A DNA stretch of 64,000 bases. It comes from UBA1660 sp964462035. Its GTDB lineage: Bacteria > Myxococcota_A > Polyangia > Polyangiales > Houyiibacteriaceae. A model generated the notes under the pieces. The model searched no databases. It saw nothing but the letters and a program-made list of their open reading frames with translations, and had not been told where the DNA came from. The translations under genes were made by a program, and so were the position numbers. The stretch spans positions 1 through 64,000 of the forward strand of contig CAYXAP010000041.1 of the NCBI GenBank assembly GCA_964462035.1, written 5' to 3'. Positions 41,002 through 49,689 of this stretch are shown here, in pieces (the first letter of the stretch is position 1; each line of letters opens with the position of its first letter).

Positions 41002-42468
41002 ATGGATGGTCTGAAGGACGACACGCTGCTCCAGACGAAGGCGTTCATCGGGGGCGAATGGCGCGACACGGGCGAGACGCTGGTGGTCGAGGATCCGGGC
41101 CGGGCCGAGCCCCTGGCCGAGGTCGCCAGCGCGGGCTCGGAGCATGCCACCGAGGCCATCGACGCGGCCGAGGCGGCGCTGCCCAGCTGGCAGGCGACCA
41201 CGGCCGACGAGCGGTGCGCCATCCTCCATGAGCTCCACCGGCTGATGGGCGAGCACCAGGACGACCTGGCGCGCATCCTGACCCGAGAGCACGGCAAGCC
41301 GTTGAATCAGGCCCAAGGCGAGATCCGCTACGCCGCGAGCTTCGTGAAATGGTTCGCGGAAGAGGGGCGACGTAGCTATGGCGATACCATCCCGAGCGCC
41401 AACCCGGACCAGCGGCTGGTGGTCTTCCGCCAGGGGGTGGGCATCACGGTGGGCATCACCCCGTGGAACTTCCCGTGCGCCATGGTCACTCGGAAGCTGG
41501 CGCCAGCGCTGGCGACTGGGTGCACCTTCGCGTTGAAGCCCGCGCAGAGCACGCCGCTCTCCGCGCTGGCGCTGGCGGGCCTCTGCGAGCGAGCGGGAGT
41601 GCCGAAGGGGGTGCTCTCGGTGATACCCGGCTCGAGCGCGCGAGCGATCTCCGAACCCTGGCTGGACGACGGCCGAGTTCGAAAGCTGAGCTTCACCGGC
41701 TCGACCGAGATCGGGAAGAAGCTCGCGGAGGGTTCTGCTGGCACCCTGAAGCGGCTCAGCCTGGAGCTGGGCGGGAACGCTCCTTTCCTGGTCTTCGACG
41801 ACGCCGACATCGACGCGGCCGTCGACGGACTGATGGTCGCCAAGTTCCGGAACGCCGGGCAGAGCTGTGTCGCGGCCAACCGAGTGCTGGTCCAGCGCTC
41901 CGTCCACGACGAGTTCGTGGAGAAGCTCCGGGCGCGAATCGAGGCCGAGGTCCGGCCCGGCTATGGGCTCGACGAGGACAGCACCCTGGGCCCGCTGATC
42001 GACGAAGACGCGGTATCGAAGGTGACTCGGCTGCTCGGCGAGGCGACCGACGCGGGGGCGGAGATCGTGCTCGGGGGAGGAGTGCACGAGGCGGGCCCAC
42101 GCTTCTTCGAGCCGACCTTGGTGACCGATGTGACCCCGCAAATGACCATGGCTCGCGAGGAGATCTTCGGTCCGGTGGTGTCGGTGCTGACCTTCGATGA
42201 AGAATCGGATGCGATACGGATGGCGAACGATACGCCCTTCGGCTTGGCGTCCTACTTCTACGCCCGGGACCTCGGCCGCGTCTGGCGCGTCGCCGAGGGG
42301 CTCGAGTACGGGATGGTCGGGGTGAACACTGGACTCGTCTCGAACGCGGCGGCGCCCTTCGGCGGCATCAAGGAGAGCGGGCAGGGTCGCGAGGGCTCCC
42401 GCCACGGCCTCGAGGACTGGACCGAGCTCAAGTACGTCGCGATGGGTGGCATCGCCCGAACGAACTGA
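41002..42468 (+). CDS. gabD: NAD(P)+ succinate-semialdehyde dehydrogenase (aldehyde dehydrogenase)
   Basis: A 488-residue aldehyde dehydrogenase. Catalytic Cys289 lies in AGQSCVAANR and general-base Glu255 in LELGGNAPF; Lys179 (ALKPAQ) binds the cofactor. The GabD-type segments 'TPWNFPCAMVTRKLAPALATGCT' (divided here) and the end 'YGMVGVNTGLVSN...PFGGIKESGQGREG' support succinate-semialdehyde dehydrogenase over other ALDHs. It would turn succinate semialdehyde into succinate in GABA catabolism; no GABA transaminase is nearby. It may act alone and could accept other semialdehydes. Confidence 0.93.
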   Translation: MDGLKDDTLLQTKAFIGGEWRDTGETLVVEDPGRAEPLAEVASAGSEHATEAIDAAEAALPSWQATTADERCAILHELHRLMGEHQDDLARILTREHGKPLNQAQGEIRYAASFVKWFAEEGRRSYGDTIPSANPDQRLVVFRQGVGITVGITPWNFPCAMVTRKLAPALATGCTFALKPAQSTPLSALALAGLCERAGVPKGVLSVIPGSSARAISEPWLDDGRVRKLSFTGSTEIGKKLAEGSAGTLKRLSLELGGNAPFLVFDDADIDAAVDGLMVAKFRNAGQSCVAANRVLVQRSVHDEFVEKLRARIEAEVRPGYGLDEDSTLGPLIDEDAVSKVTRLLGEATDAGAEIVLGGGVHEAGPRFFEPTLVTDVTPQMTMAREEIFGPVVSVLTFDEESDAIRMANDTPFGLASYFYARDLGRVWRVAEGLEYGMVGVNTGLVSNAAAPFGGIKESGQGREGSRHGLEDWTELKYVAMGGIARTN

Positions 42469-42515
42469 AACCGAATCGCATTCGCATTTCGTCCGATCCC
42501 TGCTAGATCGCCCTC

Positions 42516-43457
42516 ATGCGACGATCGGTGGGGTTGCTCGAGGTGTTTGGCTTGCGGCCGCTGGGTCCGGCTCTGCGTCAGTCATGGACGGCGATCGCGG
42601 GCGACGGGACCAGCCCACCAAGCCAATTCGGCCTGAGCTCGGTGAAGATGTTCCGACCGCTGCGAGTGTCCTTCCCGCTCTGGCTCGGTCGGGAGCGCGC
42701 CGACGGACGCGTCTGGATCTACAACCTCTTCAACCGACGTCCCATCCCACGGGAGCAGGGCTATTCGGTGAAGATCACCACCTGTCGCGACTTCCGCGGC
42801 GGACAGCTGACCTACGACGGGCACGTCGGCACCGACTTCGCCGTCCCGGTCGGGACCGAGGTGCGCACCATCGCTGCGGGGATCGTCCGGTCCGTGCAGT
42901 GCGACATGCAACGAGGTGGTCTGAAGGTGGTGATGGACCACGGCGGTGGGCTGATGAGCACGTCGAACCACCTGGCCCGCGCGCTGGTGGCGGTGGGTGA
43001 CCACGTCGAGCGCGGCGGGGTGCTCGGACTGAGTGGGATGTCGAGCGTGGACGGGGTGCTCTTCTTTCCCTGGTTGGCGCCCCACCTGCACCTGAACGTC
43101 CTGTTGAACGGCGAGCCGGTGGACCCTTTCGCGAAGGAGGGGGAGGTCTCGCTCTGGCGACGCGGGAACGACCCGGGCCCCGCCGATGCGGAGAGCGAAC
43201 CTCCGCTCGAGCCGACCCGTTGGGACGCTGGCGCGGTGGAGGCGGGGATCGCCGCCTGCAACGACCGCGAGCTGAAGGCCGAGCTGCTGGGGGCGGGAGA
43301 CCTCGCCGCCCGGGCGTGCGCTCTGGTGGTCGCGCGGCTCTTTCGCTACCACGCCTTCGACGCGCACCCCCCGTTGGTGGCAGAGCCTCATTCGAGGACG
43401 GCGGTCCTGGATCTCCCCTTTCGTGACTACCGAGGGGTGGCGTTCGCGGACGAGTGA
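42516..43457 (+). CDS. M23 (LytM-like) metallopeptidase-domain protein
   Basis: A 313-residue protein. The M23 zinc site is DGHVGTDFAVPVGTEV (His103, Asp107) and APHLHLNVLLNG (His190, His192), with the usual VRSVQ/GGLKVVMDHGG strands between, so it should be an active endopeptidase-type fold, commonly cleaving peptidoglycan cross-links. It has no clear signal peptide: the start MRRSVGLLEVFGLRPLG is only mildly hydrophobic. It could therefore be intracellular, or the fold could be used for another task. A C-terminal helical domain (about 225-313) is unassigned. A start upstream is not supported. Confidence 0.8.
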   Translation: MRRSVGLLEVFGLRPLGPALRQSWTAIAGDGTSPPSQFGLSSVKMFRPLRVSFPLWLGRERADGRVWIYNLFNRRPIPREQGYSVKITTCRDFRGGQLTYDGHVGTDFAVPVGTEVRTIAAGIVRSVQCDMQRGGLKVVMDHGGGLMSTSNHLARALVAVGDHVERGGVLGLSGMSSVDGVLFFPWLAPHLHLNVLLNGEPVDPFAKEGEVSLWRRGNDPGPADAESEPPLEPTRWDAGAVEAGIAACNDRELKAELLGAGDLAARACALVVARLFRYHAFDAHPPLVAEPHSRTAVLDLPFRDYRGVAFADE

Positions 43458-43617
43458 ACATGGGTCGCGAGACTCCGAGGGATCACTCACGAAACAAAGC
43501 CTAGAAATGGCCGCAATTTCGGGATCCACGCGCCAGCCATGACACGAGGACGCCAACAAGCGGGCGCATTTGTTCTGGTGTGCTAGTGTGCCGCCCGAAA
43601 ACGCTCTCGAAGCTCGG

Positions 43618-43752
43618 GGAAATTTCCGTTTGGTGAGGGATGAAAGTCCTCACTTTGGCGGAAAGGGCACGACTTTCCGCTCAGATTTGGCTCAAATCAT
43701 TCTGTTCGGGTGCCAAGCACGCGCTTCTACGCCGCTCCGAGCGGCGTTTCCT
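43618..43752 (+). promoter_or_regulatory. Structured 5' leader with mutually exclusive stems (possible riboregulator)
   Basis: The 313-bp gap 43458-43770 holds no gene but has a markedly AT-richer, hairpin-packed leader. Stems: 43633-43638 with 43648-43653; 43658-43665 with 43673-43680 (8 bp, loop GGCACGA); 43684-43689 with 43693-43698; and a GC-rich 8-bp hairpin 43729-43736 with 43740-43747 followed by TTT, terminator-like. TTTCCG at 43624-43629 can alternatively pair with CGGAAA at 43659-43664, excluding the second stem. TCCT at 43749-43752 can pair with AGGA of the SD (43759-43762). It fits an attenuator or riboswitch; I know no family that matches it. Confidence 0.5.
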
Positions 43753-43770
43753 CATTCAAGGAGTACTTTT

Positions 43771-44703
43771 TTGTCGGGTCCGCAGCTCTTCATCCACACG
43801 AGTCGTCCCAACTGGGGCCGCGCCATCCTCGCGGCCGAAGCGGACGATCGTCGTCACTATCAGTTCGAGGACGGTCGCGTCCGCACCATCGCTCGGGACT
43901 ACTACGACCTCCTGCAGCCCATCCAGCCGGAAGAGCACGTGGCCAAGAAGGCCGCCCGCCGGCTGCTCACGCTGCTGAAGCACTCCGACTTCGACGAGCC
44001 GACCACCTCGACGCCGACGGTGTCGATGACCTTCGGCGACCAGATCGCGCTCTTCAAGGCCGCCCTCCCCGAGGGCTTCGAGGCCGAGTCCTACAAGGCC
44101 GCCTTCCGTGACGCCTCGCGTCGGAAGCGCGCCCACGTGGACGCGTCCATCGAGTCGTGCCGCGAGGACCTCGCGCCCGAGAAGCTGGACCCGGTCATCG
44201 AGGCCAAGGACTGGAAGACCGGCTGGAAGATGATCAGCGACGTGCTGATGGGCTGCGACCTGCTGAGCTCGACCGAGCGCAAGTCGGTCCGCGCCATCGA
44301 GGACGACGAAGCCATGGAGATCCTCACGGTCGCCACCCGCGACCTGCTCCACGGCGACGAGGTCTTCGCCGAGCGCTTCAAGCGCTACCTGGACAAGGTC
44401 GAAGAGGCCGGCATCCGCGCTTCCTGGTCCCTGGTGACCGCCCTCCCGGCGCTCCACGACCCCGAGGTCCACGTGTGCATCCGGGCCACCGCGTTCCGCG
44501 ACCAGGCCAAGATCCTCATGCCGCAGCTCCGGATGGAGATGCGCCCCGAGCTGCCGACCTACGAGGTCCTGCAGATGATGGCCGTGAACGCTCGCGACCA
44601 GCTGGTCGAGGCCAAGGTCACCCCGCGTGACCTCTTCGACGTGCGCAACTTCATGTGGCTGACGCTCCGCAAGGACGCCGACCGCAAGCTGCGCGCCCTC
44701 TGA
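43771..44703 (+). CDS. Conserved-looking hypothetical protein behind a structured leader
   Basis: A 310-residue cytosolic protein. I chose the TTG at 43771 because AAGGAG (43758-43763) stands eight bases before it; the frame stays open upstream through the leader, but that part would be nonsense. It opens 'SGPQLFIHTSRPNWGRAILAAEADDRRHYQFEDGR' in pieces of a small beta domain (about 5-45) that recalls DUF3553/CarD-like N-termini. A long helical domain follows (about 50-310). I see no signal, membrane or catalytic motif. The protein's function is unknown; the leader suggests tight, signal-dependent expression. A 12-bp hairpin ends the unit. Confidence 0.75.
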   Translation: MSGPQLFIHTSRPNWGRAILAAEADDRRHYQFEDGRVRTIARDYYDLLQPIQPEEHVAKKAARRLLTLLKHSDFDEPTTSTPTVSMTFGDQIALFKAALPEGFEAESYKAAFRDASRRKRAHVDASIESCREDLAPEKLDPVIEAKDWKTGWKMISDVLMGCDLLSSTERKSVRAIEDDEAMEILTVATRDLLHGDEVFAERFKRYLDKVEEAGIRASWSLVTALPALHDPEVHVCIRATAFRDQAKILMPQLRMEMRPELPTYEVLQMMAVNARDQLVEAKVTPRDLFDVRNFMWLTLRKDADRKLRAL

Positions 44704-44722
44704 GCCGAAGAGGCTCCCGCGC

Positions 44723-44758
44723 TCGAAGGCTCCGCCCGTTCTGGGTCGGAGCCTTCGA
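44723..44758 (+). terminator. 12-bp hairpin after the 43771 gene
   Basis: TCGAAGGCTCCG at 44723-44734 pairs perfectly with 44747-44758 around a 12-base loop in which CCC/GGG can add pairs. It starts 20 bases after the stop at 44703 and ends 36 bases before the next ATG. It is probably the terminator of the upstream gene. It has no T-run. Confidence 0.65.
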
Positions 44759-44794
44759 CGCGTCTGGCATGTGACGCTAGATGCGTGAGCGGCG

Positions 44795-47029
44795 ATGAGT
44801 GAGCGCCCCCACCTGCGACGGGCCATCGTGGCCACGCTCACCGCGCTCGCGGTGGGGGGCATCGTCGCGCTGCCCGCCCTCGAGATGCGGCTGGAGCCGC
44901 GGGCGCTCCTACCCGACGCCCCCGCGATCGACGCGGTCGAGGCCGAGCTCGGCGAGCGCTTCGGCCGACCGCTCGGCCCCCTGGTGTTGGTGCAGGTCCA
45001 TGCCGATGACGTCCTGGCCGACGATGCCTTGGCCGCGATCCACCGGCTCACCCGAGCCCTCGAAGCGGAGCCGACGGTGGCGCGAGTCCAGAGCCCGACC
45101 AACGTGCCGCTGCCGGTCCCCTCGGACGGTGACGAGGCGCAGGCGGACGCCGAGCTCGATGCGCTCCTGACGTTGATCGAAGCCCACCCCGACGCGTTCC
45201 CCCACGGGCTCACCTCGGTCGCCGAAGCGACCGGTGGTCCGACCACGCTCGGTCAGCCCTTCGGGGACGGGGACCGCGAAGGCGCTGCGCTCGTCCGCCG
45301 TCATCGTGAGCTGCTGGGGCCCCTGCTGGGCGACGATGGGTCCAGTGCACTGCTCCTGGTCCACCTGCAGGAGGGCACGCAGTGGCGCGCGGACCTGCTG
45401 GCCGGTCCGCTCCGAGCCGAGCCATCGTTGCGATCGGAGCTGACCGGCGCACCAGTGCTCGAAGCGGCCCTGAGCCAGATCATGACCGAGGAGGCGCCAC
45501 TGCCGATCGGGCTGGCGATGCTCGGAAACGCCCTGGTGCTCCTTCTGGCGATGCGCAGCCGGCGAGGAGTCGCGCTGCCAATGGCCGCCGCGGGGATCAG
45601 CCTCTCGATTCTCTTCGGCGTCATGGCCATCAGTGGCCAGCCCTTCACGCTGCTCCACGCGATGCTGCCACCGCTGATCCTGACGGTGGCGATCTCCGAC
45701 GCGATCCACATCGTCTTCCGACACCGCGACCACCTGCGAGAGCGGGGTGTGGACCAGGACGGCGCGCTCGGGGCGCAGACCCGGCGGGGCGTGCTCCGGG
45801 ACACCGCTCGGGAGATGGCCGCCGCCTGCCTCGTGACGTCCGCGACGACCGCGGCGGGCTTCGGCGCCTTGGCGCTCGCCCGCACGCCGGCGGTCCGCGA
45901 CCTGGCGATCTGGTCGGTGGCTGGAGTGATCGTCGCCTACGCCGTGACCCTGGTGGTGGTGGTCAGCGGGCTCGAAGGCGCGCGGCTCCGGCCGCGGACA
46001 CGCGGGCGCACGGCGGCGCGCATCGCCGGCTTCTCGGCGAAACGACCCTGGCCCATGCTCTTCTTCTGGCTCCTGCTGGGTGGCGCGGCGCTGACCGGAA
46101 CCGGTCGGATCCCGCAGGGCAGCCGGCTGCTCGCGCCCTTCCCCGCCGACCTGGCTCCCGCCCGCGTGGCGCGCGCCATCGACGCCGATCACGGCGGCTC
46201 GCGCCGGCTCGAGCTCCTGGCGCCCGACGTCGACACCAGCCGACGAGTCACCGCGTGGCTAGACGAGCGAGCGGAGACCACGCGGGTCGTGTCGGCCGAG
46301 ACGCTCCGCGCCCAGATCTTCTCGTTGCTCACGCCGACGGATGCGGGAGCGCCGAGCGACGCGGCGTCCCGCGCCGCGCTGACCACGCTCGGAGGCCCAC
46401 TCCTCGAGGGCTGGGAGAGCGACGACGGCTCCCAGCGGATCGAGGTCTCGCTGCGCGACGCGCCGGCGGAGTCGATCGTGTCGTTGGTGGAGGAGCTGCG
46501 CGCCCACCACTCGGTGCGCGTGGCCGGTGAGGCCGCTCGCACCTCGACGGCCGTCGCCACCATTCAGCAGGACCTGAGCCGCACCTTCGGATTCGCTCTG
46601 GTCAGCGTGTTCCTGATCGTCGGTCTGCTCCTGCGCGACGTGCGACTGGGATCGATCGCGCTCCTGCCGAACCTACTGCCGCTGGCGGCAGGGCTCGGCT
46701 GGATGGCCCTCCGGGGCCTCGCGCTCGATGCCTCCACCGCGATGGTCTTCGCCGCGTCGCTCGGGCTGGCGGTCGACGGCACCGTCCACGCGCTGGTGCG
46801 CTTCCGGCGGCACCGCGACCTCGACCGGACCTTCCGGGAGAGCGGCCCCGGCATCTTGGTCGGCGGTGCGACGCTGCTGGCCGGCTTCGCGGCGCTCTTC
46901 GTGAGCGACCTGCCGCCCGTCGCACGCTTCGCAGAGCTGGCGATCGTGACCTTGGCGGTCGCCACCATCGCCGAGCTCACGCTCCTGCCGGCACTGCTGA
47001 AGCTCTTCGGGAAGGCTCAGTCCGACTGA
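44795..47029 (+). CDS. RND/MMPL-type exporter
   Basis: A 744-residue membrane protein with the duplicated RND layout: one membrane helix at about 10-30, a periplasmic loop (about 30-225), a bundle of helices (about 230-400), a second periplasmic loop (about 435-600) and a second bundle (about 600-735). The sequences 'ILTVAISDAIHIVFRHRDH' and 'ASLGLAVDGTVHALVRFRRH' match the conserved TM4/TM10 Asp/His pattern of MMPL/HAE-type (hopanoid or lipid-like) transporters. It lacks a partner gene here. Probable cargo is a lipid or hydrophobic compound. The last 13 bp overlap the convergent AAA ATPase gene. Confidence 0.88.
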   Translation: MSERPHLRRAIVATLTALAVGGIVALPALEMRLEPRALLPDAPAIDAVEAELGERFGRPLGPLVLVQVHADDVLADDALAAIHRLTRALEAEPTVARVQSPTNVPLPVPSDGDEAQADAELDALLTLIEAHPDAFPHGLTSVAEATGGPTTLGQPFGDGDREGAALVRRHRELLGPLLGDDGSSALLLVHLQEGTQWRADLLAGPLRAEPSLRSELTGAPVLEAALSQIMTEEAPLPIGLAMLGNALVLLLAMRSRRGVALPMAAAGISLSILFGVMAISGQPFTLLHAMLPPLILTVAISDAIHIVFRHRDHLRERGVDQDGALGAQTRRGVLRDTAREMAAACLVTSATTAAGFGALALARTPAVRDLAIWSVAGVIVAYAVTLVVVVSGLEGARLRPRTRGRTAARIAGFSAKRPWPMLFFWLLLGGAALTGTGRIPQGSRLLAPFPADLAPARVARAIDADHGGSRRLELLAPDVDTSRRVTAWLDERAETTRVVSAETLRAQIFSLLTPTDAGAPSDAASRAALTTLGGPLLEGWESDDGSQRIEVSLRDAPAESIVSLVEELRAHHSVRVAGEAARTSTAVATIQQDLSRTFGFALVSVFLIVGLLLRDVRLGSIALLPNLLPLAAGLGWMALRGLALDASTAMVFAASLGLAVDGTVHALVRFRRHRDLDRTFRESGPGILVGGATLLAGFAALFVSDLPPVARFAELAIVTLAVATIAELTLLPALLKLFGKAQSD

Positions 47030-49269
47030 AAGCCGATGCGACGCCGGGTGGGGGCTTCGTGGTGGAGCTCTTCCTGGATCTTCTCGTAGGCTTGCTCCAT
47101 CTCGGCGGTGACCGACGCGCGGGTCTCGGCGCGGGCCTTCTCGAAGAGCGCCATCGGCACGGTAGTCGCTTCGAGGTCCTCGCGGAGCGCGAGCAGACCG
47201 GCGCGGCGGACCAGGTCCTCGAGGTCGGCACCGGTGAAGCCCTGGGTTCCGGCCGCCAGTGCCTCGAGGTCGACGTCGTCCGCCAACGGCATGCCCGCCG
47301 CGTGGATCGCGAGGATCCGTTGGCGACCCGCGGCGTCGGGGACGGAGACGTAGATGAGCTCGTCGAAGCGACCGGGACGAAGGAGAGCGGGGTCGACCAG
47401 GGTCGGCTGATTGGTGGCCCCGATGACGATCACCTGCCGAAGCTCCTCGAGGCCGTCCATCTCGGCGAGGATGGTGTTGACCACACGCTCGGTGACCGCG
47501 GGCTCGCCGAGACCGCCGCCGCGCCGAGGCACGAGCGAGTCGATCTCATCGATGAAGATCACCGTCGGTGCGACCTGACGCGCGCGCTGGAAGAGGCGGG
47601 CGATCTGCTTCTCCGACTCGCCGTACCACTTGCTGAGCAGGTCCGAAGAGCGAACGGAGATGAAGTTCGCTTCGGCTTCGCGGGCCACCGCCTTCGCCAG
47701 CAGCGTCTTGCCCGTGCCGGGCGGACCGTAGAGGAGGAAGCCCTTCGCCGGGCGGATACCGAGGCGCTCGAAGGCCTCCGGGCGCTTGAGCGGGAGCTCG
47801 ACGCCTTCGCGTAGCGCGGTCTTCGCCTTCTCGAGCCCACCGATCTCGTCCCAGCGGACTCGCGGCGTCTCGATCATGATCTCGCGTAGCGCCGAGGGCT
47901 GGACCCGCTTGAGTCCCTCGGTGAAGTCCTCGTGGGTGACCACCAGGCTGTCGAGGACCTCGGCCGGGATCTCGTCGGCGCCCAGATCGATCTCCGGGAG
48001 CCGGCGCCGAAGCGCCTCGAGCGCCGCTTCCCGAGCGACGGCGCCGAGGTCCGCGCCGACGAAGCCGTAGGTGATGCGCGCGAGCTCATCGAGCTCGACG
48101 TCGTCGGCGATCGGCATCCCGCGGGTGTGGATGTCGAGGATCTCGCGGCGGCCCTCCACGCTGGGCGCGCCGATGACCAGCTCGCGGTCGAAGCGCCCGG
48201 GGCGGCGCAGCGCCTCGTCGATGGCCTCCGGTCGGTTGGTCGCGCCGATGACGATGACGTTCTGCCGCGGCTTCAGCCCGTCCATCAGCGTCAGCAGCTG
48301 GGCGACGAGCCGCCGCTCGCCCTCACCGTTCACCTCGGCGCGCTTGGGCGCGATGGAGTCGATCTCGTCGAAGAAGATGATCGACGGCGCCGATTGCTCG
48401 GCCTGCTCGAAGATCTCTCGCAGCCGCCCCTCGCTCTCGCCGTAGTGCTTCCCGACGATCTCGGGGCCGTTCACGATGAAGAACTGAGCATCGGCCTCGT
48501 GCGCCACCGCTCGCGCCAGCAGGGTCTTGCCGGTGCCGGGCGGTCCATGGAGGAGCACGCCCTTCGGCGGGTCGATGCCGAGCCGTTGGAAGAGCACCGG
48601 ATGCTTGAGCGGGAGCTCGATCATCTCCCGCACCTGATCGAGCGTCTCGGAGAGCCCGCCGACGTCGTCATAGGTGACGTCGATGACGCGAGGCTCCTCG
48701 GGCTCCGAGTACTCGGGCAGGAGCACGACCTCGGTCTCCTGGCTCACCCTCACGATGCCGCTCGGCTGCGAGGACACGACGATCAGGCGAACCTCTTGCA
48801 GACCCCACGCGCGACGACGTCCGAAGGTGCGCTGGAGCTCGGGGGGGAAGCTCTCCCCCGGCTGGAAGACGCTGGTGCTCACCACGTTGCCTGGGTGCGC
48901 CGGGCGACCGAGGAAGGTCCGCTTCAACGCCTCGCCCGAGCCGGAGAGCCGGACGTTCGGCTGCGCGGGGCCGAGCACCACCCGGCGCGCAGGCTTGGGG
49001 TCGGCCTTCCGGACGGTCACGGCATCACGGACGCCCACCCCCGCGTTGGTTCGCTCGATGCCGTCGAGGCGGATGATGTCCCTTCCGGCGTCTTCGAGGT
49101 GCGGCGGGAGCGCGATGGCGGCGCTCACCCGCTTGCCCTCGATAGCGACCACGTCGCCAGGCTGCAGGCCGAGGGCCTTCATCGCCGCGTCGCTCACTCG
49201 GGCGACGCCCTTGCCCTGATCCTGTGGGGTCGCGGCCGCGACCTCGAGAGTGACGCTCGTCTCGCTCAT
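47017..49269 (-). CDS. Cdc48/VAT-like AAA+ ATPase with two ATPase domains
   Basis: A 750-residue AAA protein with the archaeal VAT/Cdc48 plan: an N-terminal double-psi barrel and 4-stranded domain (about 1-190, 'GLQPGDVVAIEGKR'), then D1 (Walker A GPPGTGKT with Lys248, DEID 301-304, SRH 'ATNRPEAIDEALRRPGRFDRE') and D2 (Lys521, DEID 574-577, 'ATNQPTLVDPALLRPGRFDE'). Both ATPase sites are complete. It would unfold proteins, possibly feeding a protease. The D2 ends without the eukaryotic C-terminal tail. It is convergent with the RND exporter, with 13 bp overlap. Confidence 0.95.
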   Translation of the reverse strand: MSETSVTLEVAAATPQDQGKGVARVSDAAMKALGLQPGDVVAIEGKRVSAAIALPPHLEDAGRDIIRLDGIERTNAGVGVRDAVTVRKADPKPARRVVLGPAQPNVRLSGSGEALKRTFLGRPAHPGNVVSTSVFQPGESFPPELQRTFGRRRAWGLQEVRLIVVSSQPSGIVRVSQETEVVLLPEYSEPEEPRVIDVTYDDVGGLSETLDQVREMIELPLKHPVLFQRLGIDPPKGVLLHGPPGTGKTLLARAVAHEADAQFFIVNGPEIVGKHYGESEGRLREIFEQAEQSAPSIIFFDEIDSIAPKRAEVNGEGERRLVAQLLTLMDGLKPRQNVIVIGATNRPEAIDEALRRPGRFDRELVIGAPSVEGRREILDIHTRGMPIADDVELDELARITYGFVGADLGAVAREAALEALRRRLPEIDLGADEIPAEVLDSLVVTHEDFTEGLKRVQPSALREIMIETPRVRWDEIGGLEKAKTALREGVELPLKRPEAFERLGIRPAKGFLLYGPPGTGKTLLAKAVAREAEANFISVRSSDLLSKWYGESEKQIARLFQRARQVAPTVIFIDEIDSLVPRRGGGLGEPAVTERVVNTILAEMDGLEELRQVIVIGATNQPTLVDPALLRPGRFDELIYVSVPDAAGRQRILAIHAAGMPLADDVDLEALAAGTQGFTGADLEDLVRRAGLLALREDLEATTVPMALFEKARAETRASVTAEMEQAYEKIQEELHHEAPTRRRIGFQSD

Positions 49270-49314
49270 GGAGCGATTGGGTCGCCCAGGCGCGCCGCTG
49301 TCAACGGCCCCCGA

Positions 49315-49689
49315 TCAGTGGCCGTTGCCGAAACGCCGGTCTCGGACCGAGCGCAAGGGGTCGTGACCGAGGAGCAGCAGCCGGCGACGCCAGGACGAAC
49401 AGCGAACCGGACCGTCTGGGCGCTGACGCAGGAGCAGGTGGATTCGGCTGACCGCGCGGGCCATGAGCTCGTGGTCGGCGTCGGTGAGCTCGTGCTCCCG
49501 CTTGTCTTGGATTTCGCACAAGCGATCGCACATCTCCTGCTCGCCTGCGGTGACGTGTCCACGCATCGGTGTCGCGCGACCGTGAAGGTGCGCGCGCAGC
49601 TCGCCGAGGGTGAGATTCGCGACCTCGTCGTAGGCCCGCCGGATGGCTCGGCGCTCGGCGTCGGTCATCGGTGCTCCCACTCGTCTCAT
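49315..49689 (-). CDS. Small basic protein with DUF3140-like C-terminus
   Basis: A 124-residue protein. The N-terminal half is helical ('DAERRAIRRAYDEVANLTLGELRAHL'); the C-terminal part 'HLLLRQRPDGPVRCSSWRRRLLLLGHDPLR' resembles the W-R-x-x-L-x-x-x-GHDPL ending of DUF3140-type small proteins, though the usual SLMNWGHDPLK is altered. Function is unknown. Its ATG overlaps the stop of the AI-2E-type permease (ATGA at 49686-49689), so it is translationally coupled to it. It ends 45 bases before the AAA ATPase gene on the same strand. Confidence 0.7.
   Translation of the reverse strand: MRRVGAPMTDAERRAIRRAYDEVANLTLGELRAHLHGRATPMRGHVTAGEQEMCDRLCEIQDKREHELTDADHELMARAVSRIHLLLRQRPDGPVRCSSWRRRLLLLGHDPLRSVRDRRFGNGH

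Noticed and set aside
43658..43680. The ACG-containing loop of the 8-bp leader hairpin as a guanidine-II (mini-ykkC) riboswitch
   Set aside because: That class needs two tandem hairpins both with ACGR loops; only this one has it, so the class is not supported.
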